Shown here in pieces: positions 34,665 to 44,876 of a DNA stretch of 64,000 nucleotides; positions within the stretch are counted from its first letter, which is position 1; each line of letters starts with the position of its first letter. The notes under the pieces are model-generated. The model was not told the DNA's origin. It was given only the letters and a program-made list of their open reading frames with translations, and searched no databases. The stretch lies in NCBI GenBank assembly GCA_014621425.1, contig JAANBB010000116.1, positions 1 to 64,000 on the forward strand, given 5' to 3'. The translations under genes were made by a program, and so were the position numbers. Origin of the DNA: Cylindrodendrum hubeiense. Its lineage: Eukaryota; Ascomycota; Sordariomycetes; Hypocreales; Nectriaceae.

Positions 34665-36080
34665 TTATATATAAGAATTATCACCGCAGCTAAAACATCC
34701 TCGAACATGAGAGGAAGTAGCAAAAATATCTAAAAGTTCAGTAATAGAAGACCAAATTCCACCACCATTTAAAAATAAAGAGAAAACAATAAAGCCAATA
34801 TTGGCAGTAAACAGCATAATACTCCTCCAGTTCTCAAAGTAGCGTCCCTTATAGAGGTGCAGCCAGAGGAAAGCGCTAATACCATATGTAAACCAAGCGT
34901 AAGTAGTAGCCGAACTAACAGCAACAATGGAGTCGAAAACAGGAATGGTATTGGAGAGAATAAAGACAATAACCCAGAAGGCAGCATTACTACCTAGCCA
35001 GATACCCCATGACTTAGGGGTATTTGCAGTAACTTCCTTAAGAGCATTGATCTTGCGCATAATAACAATATAGGCATACTTGGTACCAATATGGCCGCAA
35101 GCAAGGCCGTCAGTTAATATAGCGGGGAGGACGAGTCCGTAGGCTATCTTAGCAGCAATAATAGGGGCGGAGCTAAGAGCAGGGGAGGCGGTAAACTCGG
35201 CAGCGAGGCAGTAGACAGCGATAGCGATGAATGCATAGAAAACAACAGATGCACCCATCAACCATCTAAGAGAGTAAATAAAGTCCTTCTCAGGGTTCTT
35301 CATCTCAGCCATATAAGTAACAAAGGCGTAGTTACCAGCCAAGGCAAAGAGGATCTTAAGAACGCAGTTGAAGACCTCGCGGACGGTAGGAGTTCCAAAA
35401 AGCTCAATCTCGGGTTTCCAGCCTTCTGAGGCTCCGGGAGGGTTGCTTATACCGAGGCCGATCATAGTAGAAAGAGAAGCGGCAAGGATACTGATGATAC
35501 AAGGGAGACCAGACTGAGCTAAGAATTTAGCAGTCCGGGGAATGCAGAGCATAAAGCAAAGAATGCAGGCAATAGCGATATAGCCAACAGTACAGACAGC
35601 ATTCTCGCTAATGGCATTCAAAGCAATAGAGATAGTAACAACTGCAGAGGCAGCAGTCATAAGAAGTTGTAATAATAGGCCAATGCCAGTAACGATCTCT
35701 GCTGGCCGGCCTCCCACGATCTTCATCATTTCAGCGATATTGGTGACTTTGGGATGGGCCACGTAGTACCAGAAAATCTCAACACCACTGAAGTAGGTAA
35801 TGACGGCTCCGCCGACGAGAGTGAGAAGACCGGGAATAAGACCAAGAGTCTTGAAAACTGAAGGGAGAGCAAGTGCTCCGAGACCAAACTGGTTGGTGAG
35901 TAGGGCAAAGACGGTATCGAAGCGGCCCATAGTACGGAAGTTCGCTCCACCCTCACCCCCAAATACGTCTACTTCTGCTTCATCGGGGTAGGCGGGCTTG
36001 TGGTCTAAAGCTTCATGGTCGGTAGTGTCGCTGTGATCTCCTTGACTGTGTTCCGCTATCTCGTTCTTCTTCGACATCAT
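34665..36080 (-). CDS. Amino acid permease, Aa_trans (AAAP) family, 471 aa
   Basis: A polytopic plasma-membrane transporter. After a hydrophilic acidic N-terminus come about eleven hydrophobic helices. The first holds the family pattern ALLTNQFGLGALALPSVF, then LTLVGGAVITYFSG. The pattern FALAGNYAFVTYMAEMKNP in the middle and the SNTIPVFDSIVAVSSATTYAW segment late in the protein match the fungal neutral amino acid permeases related to N. crassa mtr. The C-terminus ends in GCFSCGDNSYI, also typical. Single exon, normal length. The start at 36080 opens with MMSKKNEIAEHSQGD. The gene is AT-richer in third positions than its neighbours and lies next to an AT-rich block. Substrate specificity is inferred from the family only. 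Confidence 0.88.
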   Translation of the reverse strand: MMSKKNEIAEHSQGDHSDTTDHEALDHKPAYPDEAEVDVFGGEGGANFRTMGRFDTVFALLTNQFGLGALALPSVFKTLGLIPGLLTLVGGAVITYFSGVEIFWYYVAHPKVTNIAEMMKIVGGRPAEIVTGIGLLLQLLMTAASAVVTISIALNAISENAVCTVGYIAIACILCFMLCIPRTAKFLAQSGLPCIISILAASLSTMIGLGISNPPGASEGWKPEIELFGTPTVREVFNCVLKILFALAGNYAFVTYMAEMKNPEKDFIYSLRWLMGASVVFYAFIAIAVYCLAAEFTASPALSSAPIIAAKIAYGLVLPAILTDGLACGHIGTKYAYIVIMRKINALKEVTANTPKSWGIWLGSNAAFWVIVFILSNTIPVFDSIVAVSSATTYAWFTYGISAFLWLHLYKGRYFENWRSIMLFTANIGFIVFSLFLNGGGIWSSITELLDIFATSSHVRGCFSCGDNSYI

Positions 36081-36148
36081 GTCGTTGGTGGTGTTGTGAG
36101 ATATGTGTGAAAATACTTTTTTGTTGGTTTTTGGTATATTGAGAGCCT

Positions 36149-36535
36149 TTACTGGTCTCCTGGACCAAGGCGTAAAGGTGTTGATGGTGAAATCTTATTT
36201 AGCGATAAATGTTCCAAGAAGGTTGTTTCACTGACGCATCTGAGAGCGGAGATGAGTGTGAGGATAAGAATAACTAAAAGTAAACCAGTGAGACTTGAGG
36301 TAATATATAGTCCAAGAGATGTAGGGCGATGAAGGCCAATCCAATATTGAGCGCCATGTTCGAGTTCAAGGATATTCTCTGCTGACATGAGTTTCAAAAA
36401 TCTCTCCACGGTGATATCATAGTGCTCGAAATGCTCCAAAGTAATAACCTCCGAATCTTCCCGGATGGCTGGAATAATCAAGAGGCCAGCACGTCCCTTA
36501 CGAATGCGGAAAATGGAATGTTTGGTACCGGACAT
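36149..36535 (-). CDS. Small hypothetical protein with one membrane segment, 128 aa
   Basis: The frame lies 68 bp upstream of the permease start on the same strand, so it overlaps the permease promoter region. The first 70 residues are soluble (SEVITLEHFEHYDITVERFL), then comes a clear hydrophobic helix (LYITSSLTGLLLVILILTLI). No family is recognised. It could be a real short gene, or chance. Confidence 0.3.
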   Translation of the reverse strand: MSGTKHSIFRIRKGRAGLLIIPAIREDSEVITLEHFEHYDITVERFLKLMSAENILELEHGAQYWIGLHRPTSLGLYITSSLTGLLLVILILTLISALRCVSETTFLEHLSLNKISPSTPLRLGPGDQ

Positions 36536-37392
36536 GGTTAATATTCCGGCGTTTAATCATGAGATATTCGACAGGAAAGGGGCATCGCTTGCGAACTCAA
36601 CCCAGACTATCCGCGAGAGAGACTTTGCTGACCCAAAGAGACCCTTGGATAGGGTCTGCGGGAATTAGTTCTGATAGACCCTGGATCGTTGACACCTTCG
36701 GATGACCGACGCGAGGATTGTTGATAGTCCACTTCGGGAAGTCGTCTATACGGTGAGACGCATTTACGGGGCTGTCTTCGCAGAGACATGGATGATTCCA
36801 TGAAACGGCGATGGAAGACAATTCACTCATGGCCTGTGCTTCTTAATCGTCGACAGAAGGCCCGCGGCAACTAAAGAACTGTTCCGAGAGAACGGCAGAT
36901 GTTGGTCACGGAACAAAGCTTGGTCAAAGCTTGGTCAAAGCTTGTTGCATGCTCGAAGCTATTCGAGACTCTCTTGGCATTTCTGTCAGGCCTCCCGCCC
37001 TTCCAAAACTCTTGGTGTGCAGGGCGTTTGTGGGGAGATTCTTGGCTCCACGATGGTGAGAGGGGTCACGAGTCGGGGTCGTCCGTTTGCCCCGGCCCTA
37101 TTCCAAGAAACAAGTGCCTTCAAAATCCGAGACGCGAAGGACACGATGAGACCTCGCAAGGGGAGTTAAGTCCGTGGTGGGATGATAGCTACTGAGCAGA
37201 CCGTGGTAAGATGCCACTTGGCGTGGTTCCCATAAATAGAGTGAGCGGTTGATCAGGGCCTCTGTGAAATATTACTGGTTCGTGAGGAGACTTACCGTCT
37301 TTTTGGTCTGACTGATGGTCGTTCTTGGCACTCGCTGGTCGTTCTTGGCATTTAATTTGGACCGGGAGGCCCAGGATATATCCACAGTATGA
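36536..37392. other. Intergenic region with small repeats
   Basis: No gene supported; the 77-codon minus frame at 36597-36830 reads plausibly but has no domain. An 11-bp unit (AAAGCTTGGTC) is repeated in tandem at about 36914-36941. Confidence 0.4.
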
Positions 37393-37498
37393 GCGCTTGA
37401 TAAACTCTTGGCGCTTGATAAACTCTTGGCGCTGGATAAACTCTTGGCGCTGGATAAACTCCTGGCGCTGGATAAACGCTTGGCGCTGGATAAACGGC
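37393..37498. repeat. 18-bp minisatellite
   Basis: Almost six tandem copies of GCGCTTGATAAACTCTTG, changing to GCGCTGGATAAACTCTTG and further variants to the right. Because 18 is a multiple of three, the array is open in frames on both strands (periodic six-residue peptides), which creates spurious ORFs. Confidence 0.9.
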
Positions 37499-38748
37499 AA
37501 TTGCTCACGCCACTAATAGTCTCCCGATCTCTAGGATAAGTCGCACGACCAGGTATGTACAATTGCTATCCGCACGACTTTTTCCGAGGCCCGGCCCAAA
37601 AGGGACAGCAAGCCCGGGTTCCATCAATCCTCTCTCAGTTCCTCGCGCCCGCACCTACGCCCCCGTTCTCGTCACGAATCGACGCCCATCCTCTGCGCCG
37701 CTGGGCTTCCCACAGATGGGTCGATGGCCAGACCCAGGCTGTATTGCCTCCTGATCTCCTCAGCACCTGTTAGCCATGTCCCCGGAACTTCTTTCGCATG
37801 CATCTCGCCACAGCCATCTTCAGCTGGTAACTCTCGGCATGCCCGCCAAGGTGTCCCTTTCCTTATCGTCAGTCTCGTCCTCGGTCTCATCCTCGACGCT
37901 CCTCATCGATCGCCGAAACAAGTCTTTCCTATGTCAGGACGCCGTTGCGATTAATCCTCCGCTTCGGTGTCCCCGCTTTGGAAGCGACAAGCCTGCTCTC
38001 GTCTGTCGAATGCGAACTCGAACTTATCTTGACAGTCACTGCGGATAAAAACATCGCCAATCATGATGCTTCGATCACTTGAAATGAATCTCAATAAGCC
38101 GATGGATCACCCTTCTCAGGTTGGATCGACCAGTATTCCAGTATTCCAGTCAAGTGGTCTTATCCCCTCTGTTTACCACTACTCTGCGCTGCGTTTCTAA
38201 GTCGCTGAGGTATGTCCCTTCGTGATTAACGATTGTTCTAAGCTTGTATCCTCCTCACCCTTTGCTCATTTCCCTTACAAGAGTAACATCCAGCTTGCGC
38301 CAGTGTTGCACCTCAATCCAGACTTTCAAGTCGCACTAACAAGTCCGTTGCCTTCAAGTCAACGGCGATGCCATATGTTCCTTCGTCCTCGGCGCCTCTA
38401 ATGACGAACTTAATTATCATTCTGTGATATTCTCGGCCTACAGCCGGCCGCCTTGACAAGTATCGATCGGCCTTCCCTCGGTTGTTAGGCGGCAGGGCTC
38501 ATCGGGTTGCAGCAGGTGATTATCAGGTCCGTTCCATCGAATCTCACTGCCCGTCAAGCCCAAGGAATGCACTCTAGTCTTATTCTCATATCCTTAATTT
38601 GCCAAGGGCTTGAGCAAAGTGATGAAATACATTTGTCATGAGGGTTAGCCCATGACAATAGCAATTTTGACTCTTGTTCTTCGCATAGCTCTGTCATTAT
38701 TTTCCAAGGTCATGTCTGTAAACCTAGCCCTCAGGGCCAATCCCTCAT
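37499..38748. other. Intergenic region, 1.25 kb
   Basis: No gene supported. A short AGTATTCC tandem lies near 38131-38149. Confidence 0.4.
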
Positions 38749-39120
38749 TCAGCCGTTCCCAAGAGCCAACATCATATCGCATTCTTGGTCCACAATCACC
38801 CATTTACAGTTGGTGACTGCGTGAACTGTCATCTGGCCTTCCACCAAGGCAACAGCGCGCTGCAACATCAGACGCCCATGTGCGAGTAAATCGTTTAGTT
38901 TCGCGACGAAATACGTCGAGAAGAACAGCTCTGACACAAATTGCGACAGGAGGCTCCCTAGCGAGTCAGTGCTGCTGACTCGAAGAGAGAGTGGGTTCGG
39001 TGCTGGGAGATCTTGTGAATCGTCGACTGGTCGACGGCAAGGTGTGCCAGGTCGTTGGAAGAATGATTGGTCTGGTAACTTAGGGTGTTGGGGGGTAACG
39101 AGATTGGCGACTAACGCGCG
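38749..39120 (-). pseudogene. Isolated 3' exon-like fragment, 123 codons
   Basis: An open frame without a proper start runs from a splice-acceptor-like GAATAG at 39121-39126 to a stop at 38749. It reads as real protein: TDSLGSLLSQFVSELFFSTY, then FVAKLNDLLAHGRLMLQRAV, ending ECDMMLALGNG. A possible intron (GTAATT donor near 39163) lies upstream, but beyond it the DNA is stop-riddled and RIP-like. It looks like the preserved C-terminus of a gene whose 5' part is lost. The family is not recognised. Confidence 0.4.
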
Positions 39121-39169
39121 CTATTCATGCAGTACCATATTCTGCACTGATATTGCAATTACCGGTTAG

Positions 39170-41600
39170 TGTACTAATTTTCTTGTTTTGATTGCCCGTT
39201 CATGTCCTTAGGCCTACTCCGCAAAACAAGCGCGCAGTGTTTCATATGCGGCAATGCCCTGCATATCGACTGAGATCAGCTAGCTGATATAGTTATCCTT
39301 AACTTCTGGTAATCCGTGGTGCGGCTCGTCTGAAGTACGCATAATTGAGCCCTTAAACTTCATCCCGAATTAGGTAGCTAATAACCGTAGGTCTAGTGAA
39401 ACTTCTACCTCGAAGGACTGCGCGGCGACTTCTTTGATTGCCTCTACCCGATCGACTCGACTGACCGAAATAAAACTAAGACTAGAGAGAGATGACTTGA
39501 ACCTCGCCTTATTGGGCACCTAGTCTTGGCCGTAGGCTCTTCTGTTTGTGTAAGGTATCTCGGTAGGACGTAAGCAGAACATTGATATGATAGGCGGTAT
39601 AAATAAGGATACGCCCGAGAAGAAGTCATAGAGACTTTCCCTAATAAGCACTAAGACCAAGCGCTCGAGAAGACTCGAACGTTCGTCGCAGCCATAGCTT
39701 CCTAAGATGGAGCTTATGCACCCGGTTGCGTTCCGTCGATAGACTGTCGGCGCTGTATTAGCCACTCTATCTAGGCAGCGGCTATTCTCTTGGAAATAAA
39801 AGACCCGGGATGCCGGTTCATAAGGGCCATGGGTCTCCGCTAGAGCTCTCCTACGCTTAGTCTAGGTCTGGCTCAAGTAATATAGGGATCAGAGATTTCC
39901 AACACCGCTTACGATGTCCCTCCATTAGTGAGCCGCGCTCCAGTTCTACAGCGAATATCTATCTGGTCAGCTGGCCCTTGACGGGGCATTGAATTCTCCT
40001 GCATATCCATAACTCTGCTATAATTGCGTCGACTCTGGATGTTCTTGACCTTACCTCCTTTATTATCCGGTTTCGGCACCTCATTAAGTCGTTCTTAGCC
40101 CTCGTAGCTACACTTGGCGCTTATCCTCTGAGAAAAACAAGTATTGCTCTTGTTCTATTAGGGGCTCGCGTTCTACTTGACATAAAACGAGCTCCGTCTG
40201 ATCATCCTATGTAGTCCAAGATCACGGAAGAAGCTTAATGAACTTCGTGAACCGCACGATGATAATAGAGTGCTTTTATAAAACGTAAATATCTTAAATA
40301 GTCTCAATTGCCCGCCCCTCGGGAGTCCGATGCTGGTCATTCTATCGTTCATTTACGGCAAGATCTAGGCAAGCTGTTACGTCAGTGACCAGAAGGAGAA
40401 TGGGATAAGCAATTTATTTGACAATTCGGTTCAGGATCGGTGCTTCCTTGGAGGCTAATGATGATGGTGGTCTCAGTAGTCAACTATCGCTTTCGTCATC
40501 GGCGGAAGAACCTTCTGCAAAGCGTCAGCTCGTCGCCATCTTTTGGGATGATACGCGACGTGGATAGTGTGGAATGTTGAGAAAGGTGACAGATGCTGAT
40601 GACGGAGGCTCGGAGGTTAAGTCACCTGAGGCAAGAGCGCAATTCACGAAATGCGTTTCGGGAAGCGATAGAGGTTGCTTTGCATCAAGCCTTTTGGCTC
40701 GATAAACCTTAGCGAGGCAAGCCATAGGCTCCTCGGTCGCCCAGAAATCTCGTTCTCTCATATTGATGAAAGTGAGGGCAAGAGAAGGATATCGTCTTGT
40801 TATATTCTTGGAATTCTTCGAGGTTGAGGTGTAATATATAATAAACCAAGAAGGCTGATGTCGTGTAGACTCGTGAGGGAGCGTTTGATTACGAAGATGA
40901 GCCTGGCGTATCTTGTCGTTGGTAAGTCGTGACTAGAGTCATGGAAGCCTGGTGAGAAGCTATAAAAAATAGAAATGCGAGGTCAGATGGCAGCTATCCT
41001 TTGCCTCTGTTTCTTTCCGGGTTATTGAGGGCTCTCGTTATGGAGGAAGAGGAAACTGATGTGGCCCCCTAGTTTATCGCTGAGGAGTGTGCGTATTTGA
41101 CGGTTAGATCGTGCCGGGGTCTGAGATGTCTGTGGCTTGTTGCGTTGCCAGGTCCACCGAATTTAATATTTGGTATTGAGTTAATAATCCGTTTTATTAT
41201 GGAAAGTAACGGGACTCTGTGGTTTATCTGAGGCTGATAGAGCTCTGGAGGACGTTACCCCTATCCTAGGAATATCTTCCCGCGTGGGTATATGCTTTAA
41301 CCCATCCTTGATCTATTGTCTGAGATACTTCGTGACCTGTCGGAGCTACTACGCATAGGCTGCAAATGCATTGTTCTCGTGTGAGGGTTCATCGATTGCC
41401 ATGGGCATTGCTCCTTAAGCTCATAGATAGGACGAAGTCGTGCACTAATCTTCTGTTCTTAGATGGCCTAGAGCTCTGTAGGGCAGCGCACTGGTGTAAT
41501 TAGGATCGTATTGATGTTCGATGGAGCTCGGAAGAATGAGGGCCGTATAGGGTGTAGTTCGAGATTTCGGGTGGGAATCGAAGTCTTGTACTGGCTGTAG
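39170..41600. mobile_element. Probable degenerate, RIP-like transposon relic
   Basis: About 2.4 kb with stop codons in every frame and many TAG/TAA/CTA strings. In a hand count of 39481-39600, TpA is 11 against ApT 8, and CpA+TpG is 12 against ApC+GpT 15; both ratios go the way expected after repeat-induced point mutation. A promoter/LTR-like AT-rich stretch (TATATAATAAACC) lies near 40834. I could not find a reverse transcriptase, integrase or transposase motif or terminal repeats, so element class and ends are unknown. The 78-codon minus frame at 40525-40761 is the longest island inside it. Confidence 0.35.
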
Positions 41601-41746
41601 CCTAAGATTTCTGGCTGTCGATTGAGATCTGAATGCAAATACCTCTGAACTATGATTGTGCGGTATGTTTGAGCGTTGCTGCTGACCTGGGCCTCGATCA
41701 TACCTTAACCAGAGGTAGCTCTTCATTGATTTATCAGGGCAAGGCC

Positions 41747-42130
41747 ATGGATGTGGATATACGGCCTACCTTGACACAAGAGAGTAATTACGATGATCGA
41801 CTACTACCTCCCCAGCACCAATCGAGGGGAGAAAATGGGCCAGACATCAAGCCTTGTCTCGACGAGTCAGGTGGTACTAAGAGGGGGCTCGATGAAACGT
41901 TGATCTCGGAGGAGGAGAGTTCTCGGAGCGCGCGGATACGAAAAAGGAAGCAGGTGGTCATTGACAAAGTTGTCAAAAGCCTATCTGGATGGCTGGACTC
42001 TAAGATGGAAACTGTTCAAAACGTATTTGATGGGGTATATGATGAGTCAGGGGATGAAAGGAAGAGGAGTCACGGCAGTGGCGGTGATTTGCTGCCTAAC
42101 AAGCAGCATCCGGTGTGTCCGGATGTTTGA
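41747..42130 (+). pseudogene. Gene fragment with acidic/basic linker sequence
   Basis: From the ATG at 41747 (MDVDIRPTLTQESNYDDRLL) the frame reads as a real charged linker (EESSRSARIRKRKQVVIDKV; LSGWLDSKMETVQNVFDGVY; DESGDERKRSHGSGGD). This is the style of the segment that precedes zinc-finger parts of large fungal kinase or C2H2 proteins. It stops at 42130 with no domain after it. Most likely a fragment; a small gene is possible. Confidence 0.35.
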
Positions 42131-42602
42131 AGCCGACGCAATTCTCAAATATCCCGTGGACCAACAAAACGTATATGGCCTTTTCTTTCATATATGGATG
42201 TGCGACACCATTCCGGTCAAGACAGCCATGGCGAAGCAAATGACGGGCCGTCTCATCAGTTTACGCCCCACGCCAGCGAGTGCATTTGGTCCTCATTCCG
42301 ACGGCCCCACGTTTAGCTAGTAGGGATGGTGCGGGCATCTTTTCCGTGCCGAGCTTGGAACCCATTTATGTTGTCGTAATGCGCTGTGGTCTCGCAGGGT
42401 TCTTGGGCGAACCAACCTCGCCAAATCTTATCCGCGGTTGGTCCGAGGCCCTATTGGAACGGACGCGGTGGCAACGTGAACAAAAACATGCAGCAGGAAG
42501 AGCCGGAACAGGGATACGGAGCCGTCGGGCCTATGGCGCCATGAAGAAAAGTCTTTGAGAATTCATCATTCCACTACCCGGCTGTCTCTGTCTTGCGGTC
42601 GA

Positions 42603-42613
42603 TCTATATAGCA
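42603..42613 (+). promoter_or_regulatory. TATA-like box of the phosphodiesterase gene
   Basis: CTATATAGC, about 80-90 bp before the ATG at 42693. Confidence 0.5.
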
Positions 42614-42692
42614 TCGTGACCCCGCGCTGCATCTTGCCGTGGAATTCCTACCTGGACATCTGCATTAACGACCCAAGTGCCTGCCGTCCAAC

Positions 42693-43931
42693 ATGGCTCC
42701 CAGTTTTAAGCGAATTGTCGAGCAATTTTTGCTCTTCGTCCTCCCAGCTAACTCCACTGCTTCCTCGGAAGACAGCTACGCCCAAAATGGGCTCACATGG
42801 TCCAGCAGCGCGCTGCGTATGAACCAGATCCAGGTCATCGGCACGCACAATGCCTACCACCGCGAGGCGACTCTTGCAGAGCAAGCTTACATGTCGTCCA
42901 CCATGGCCGGCGCCCAGAACCTGTTTTATTCGCATCCTTCCTTCGACATCCAGGCTTCCTACCAGTCCGTCCGCAATTTCGAGCTGGATATTTATGCCGA
43001 CCCCGAGGGCGGCCACTACGCGAAGCCGCTGATCCGAGCCAACGTCTCCACGGAGCCACTCCCCGAAATGTCGGATCCCGGCATCAAGGTGCTGCACATT
43101 GCCGATGTGGATTACCACACAGTCTGCCGCACCTTCAAGGGCTGTCTCAAGATTGTCAAGAAATGGAGTGACGCTCACCCGGAGCACGTGCCCATTCCTT
43201 TCATGATCGAATTCAAGACCGCCGAGGCTGAAGTGGTTGCGTTGGGTGGTGCCTCCATCATCCCATGGAACAACGCCACGCTGCTCAAGGGTCTCGATGA
43301 GGAGATTCATAGCGTCTTTAGCGACGATCAGCTCATTGTTCCCGACGACATCCGTCGTGGCAACCTCACCCTTGAAAAGTCTGTGCTACAGCACGGATGG
43401 CCCGACCTCGAGAGTGCCCGCGGTCGCGTCTTGTTCCTCATGGACAACGGGCCCGACCATCCTGTGCGCGACGCCTACATCAAGGACCGCCCCAATCTTG
43501 AGGACCGCGTGATTTTCACAAACTCGGAGCCAGGAAAGTCTGACTGCGCGTTCCAAAAGGTTCGATTCGTTTTTTCAATATCCACTATTCAAGCCAAATT
43601 GTTAACCTCGTTGCAGCTCAATGACCCCACTGGCGACAACCAGGCCAACATCCGAAAACAGGTCAAGGCCGGGTACTGGGTGAGAACCCGCGCTGACGAG
43701 CCAATTACGACCCTCCTTTCCGACGACGTCACCGGTATGCGCGATGCAGCATTCTCCAGTGGCGCCCAGATTGTTTCAACCGACTTCCAGGCTTACGGAA
43801 TGAGCTCGCGCTGGGAGGTTGACTACGCCGTCAGCTTCAAGGGCGGTCTAGCGGCGCGCTGCAATCCCATCATTGCACCCGACAGCTGTTCAGATAATCA
43901 ATTAGAGAATCAGGACTACATCCGCGAGTGA
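42693..43931 (+). CDS. Secreted PLC-like phosphodiesterase (PI-PLC-C1 type), 393 aa
   Basis: Exon 1 is 42693-43559, the intron 43560-43616 (57 bp, GTTCGA...TTGCAG), exon 2 43617-43931. The intron is a multiple of three and open, so unspliced reading is possible, but splicing restores FQK-LNDPTGDNQANI. The N-terminus has a hydrophobic signal (FLLFVLPANSTASS). The TIM-barrel catalytic start QVIGTHNAYH, then SVRNFELDIYADP and IKVLHIADVDYHT, match the calcium-dependent phosphoinositide phospholipase C-like family. Further motifs are VPIPFMIEFKTAEA and ARGRVLFLMDNG, and the C-terminal GYWVRTRADEPIT. The true substrate in fungi is not established. Confidence 0.87.
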   Translation: MAPSFKRIVEQFLLFVLPANSTASSEDSYAQNGLTWSSSALRMNQIQVIGTHNAYHREATLAEQAYMSSTMAGAQNLFYSHPSFDIQASYQSVRNFELDIYADPEGGHYAKPLIRANVSTEPLPEMSDPGIKVLHIADVDYHTVCRTFKGCLKIVKKWSDAHPEHVPIPFMIEFKTAEAEVVALGGASIIPWNNATLLKGLDEEIHSVFSDDQLIVPDDIRRGNLTLEKSVLQHGWPDLESARGRVLFLMDNGPDHPVRDAYIKDRPNLEDRVIFTNSEPGKSDCAFQKVRFVFSISTIQAKLLTSLQLNDPTGDNQANIRKQVKAGYWVRTRADEPITTLLSDDVTGMRDAAFSSGAQIVSTDFQAYGMSSRWEVDYAVSFKGGLAARCNPIIAPDSCSDNQLENQDYIRE

Positions 43932-44109
43932 ATATAACGAAATCATGCCTGTAAACCACTGTTGGTGATGCTTCACTTTTCTTTTCTTGTCTAGATTCTT
44001 GATTTATTGATCCTAGGTATCATTGTTCAAAAGTTCAAGACGCACAGCAGACAATAAAGACCGCCTCCCAGAATCAAGACCGAGACAAATTCACAACCCC
44101 TTTATGCTA

Positions 44110-44876
44110 CTAAGTACGAGATCTCTTTGGACGGCGTTTCTGTTTGCGTCGTCCTGCAGGCACAGGTGCCGCAGGAAGAGATGCCACAGGTACGGGCGTC
44201 GAAGCCACAGCAGTCGCAGGTACAGACGGAGCAGAGACAAGCGTCATTCCTTGGGGTAGTGCCGGGTGATTCATCCTGGAGAACTACGGGTAATTAGAAG
44301 ATAGGTGAGAAGTCCACGACAAGAAAACTTACTCGTGTCAGTTGTTGGGGAGTCATGTTGGGCAACACCACGCTTCCTGGGACTGTGTCTTCTAACGGTA
44401 AGCATCCGAATGGGTGTTAGAATTCACATCTTCTTACCTGGTTGTGCCAAAAACCAGCACCGGTCTCCTTGGTGGCGACCGTTTCCACAATGAGGGCATC
44501 CGGGACGCGAGGCCACCGTTGGTGCAGCTGCTCGCGCGGGGGTTGGGATGGGAGCTTGAGTCAATGGAGTCATCGTCGGAGCAACCAGGGACAATTCCGG
44601 AGCTAGAGCGTAGTTAGGAGCTACTGCAGCATTCTCGGATGCCTCAAAAGCAGCCAAAACGGCAGTTATCCGGTCGACAAGTTGGTCTGCAGCATCTTGG
44701 AGAGGCTTCATCCGAATCTGGTCTTCTCCCAAGGGCCCAGGAGAGGTATCGACCGTGTTGGGAGTGAGATCAGCGAGACGGGAAGCAAAGATACTCCATT
44801 CAGCTGCGGCAGGAGATGGGTTCGAGACACTAGGCGGAATAGAATTGGCGTCGGAGCCAACACGAGAGGACGACAT
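44110..44876 (-). CDS. CCHC zinc-knuckle protein, 223 aa, three exons
   Basis: Exons are 44438-44876, 44333-44391 and 44110-44283; introns are 46 and 49 bp, both with good GTAAG donors and TAG acceptors. The first ATG in good context is at 44876 (MSSSRVGSDANSIPPSV). The N-terminal half is Ala/Pro-rich and helical (LQDAADQLVDRITAVLAAFE). A zinc knuckle CPHCGNGRHQGDRC (C-x2-C-x4-H-x4-C) lies near residues 135-148. The C-terminus is Pro/Val/Ala-rich and ends in a basic cluster, AGRRKQKRRPKRSRT, likely a nuclear or nucleic-acid-binding signal. CCHC knuckles occur in retroelement Gag and RNA-binding proteins. No protease or polymerase is adjacent, so this may be a host gene, possibly domesticated from a Gag. 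I do not recognise an orthologue. Confidence 0.65.

Noticed and set aside
37189..37562. Open frames of about 100 codons over the 18-bp repeat
   Set aside because: They exist only because the repeat unit is a multiple of three.
39120..41600. Search for reverse transcriptase, integrase or LTRs
   Set aside because: No motif or terminal repeat could be read with confidence, so no element class is claimed.
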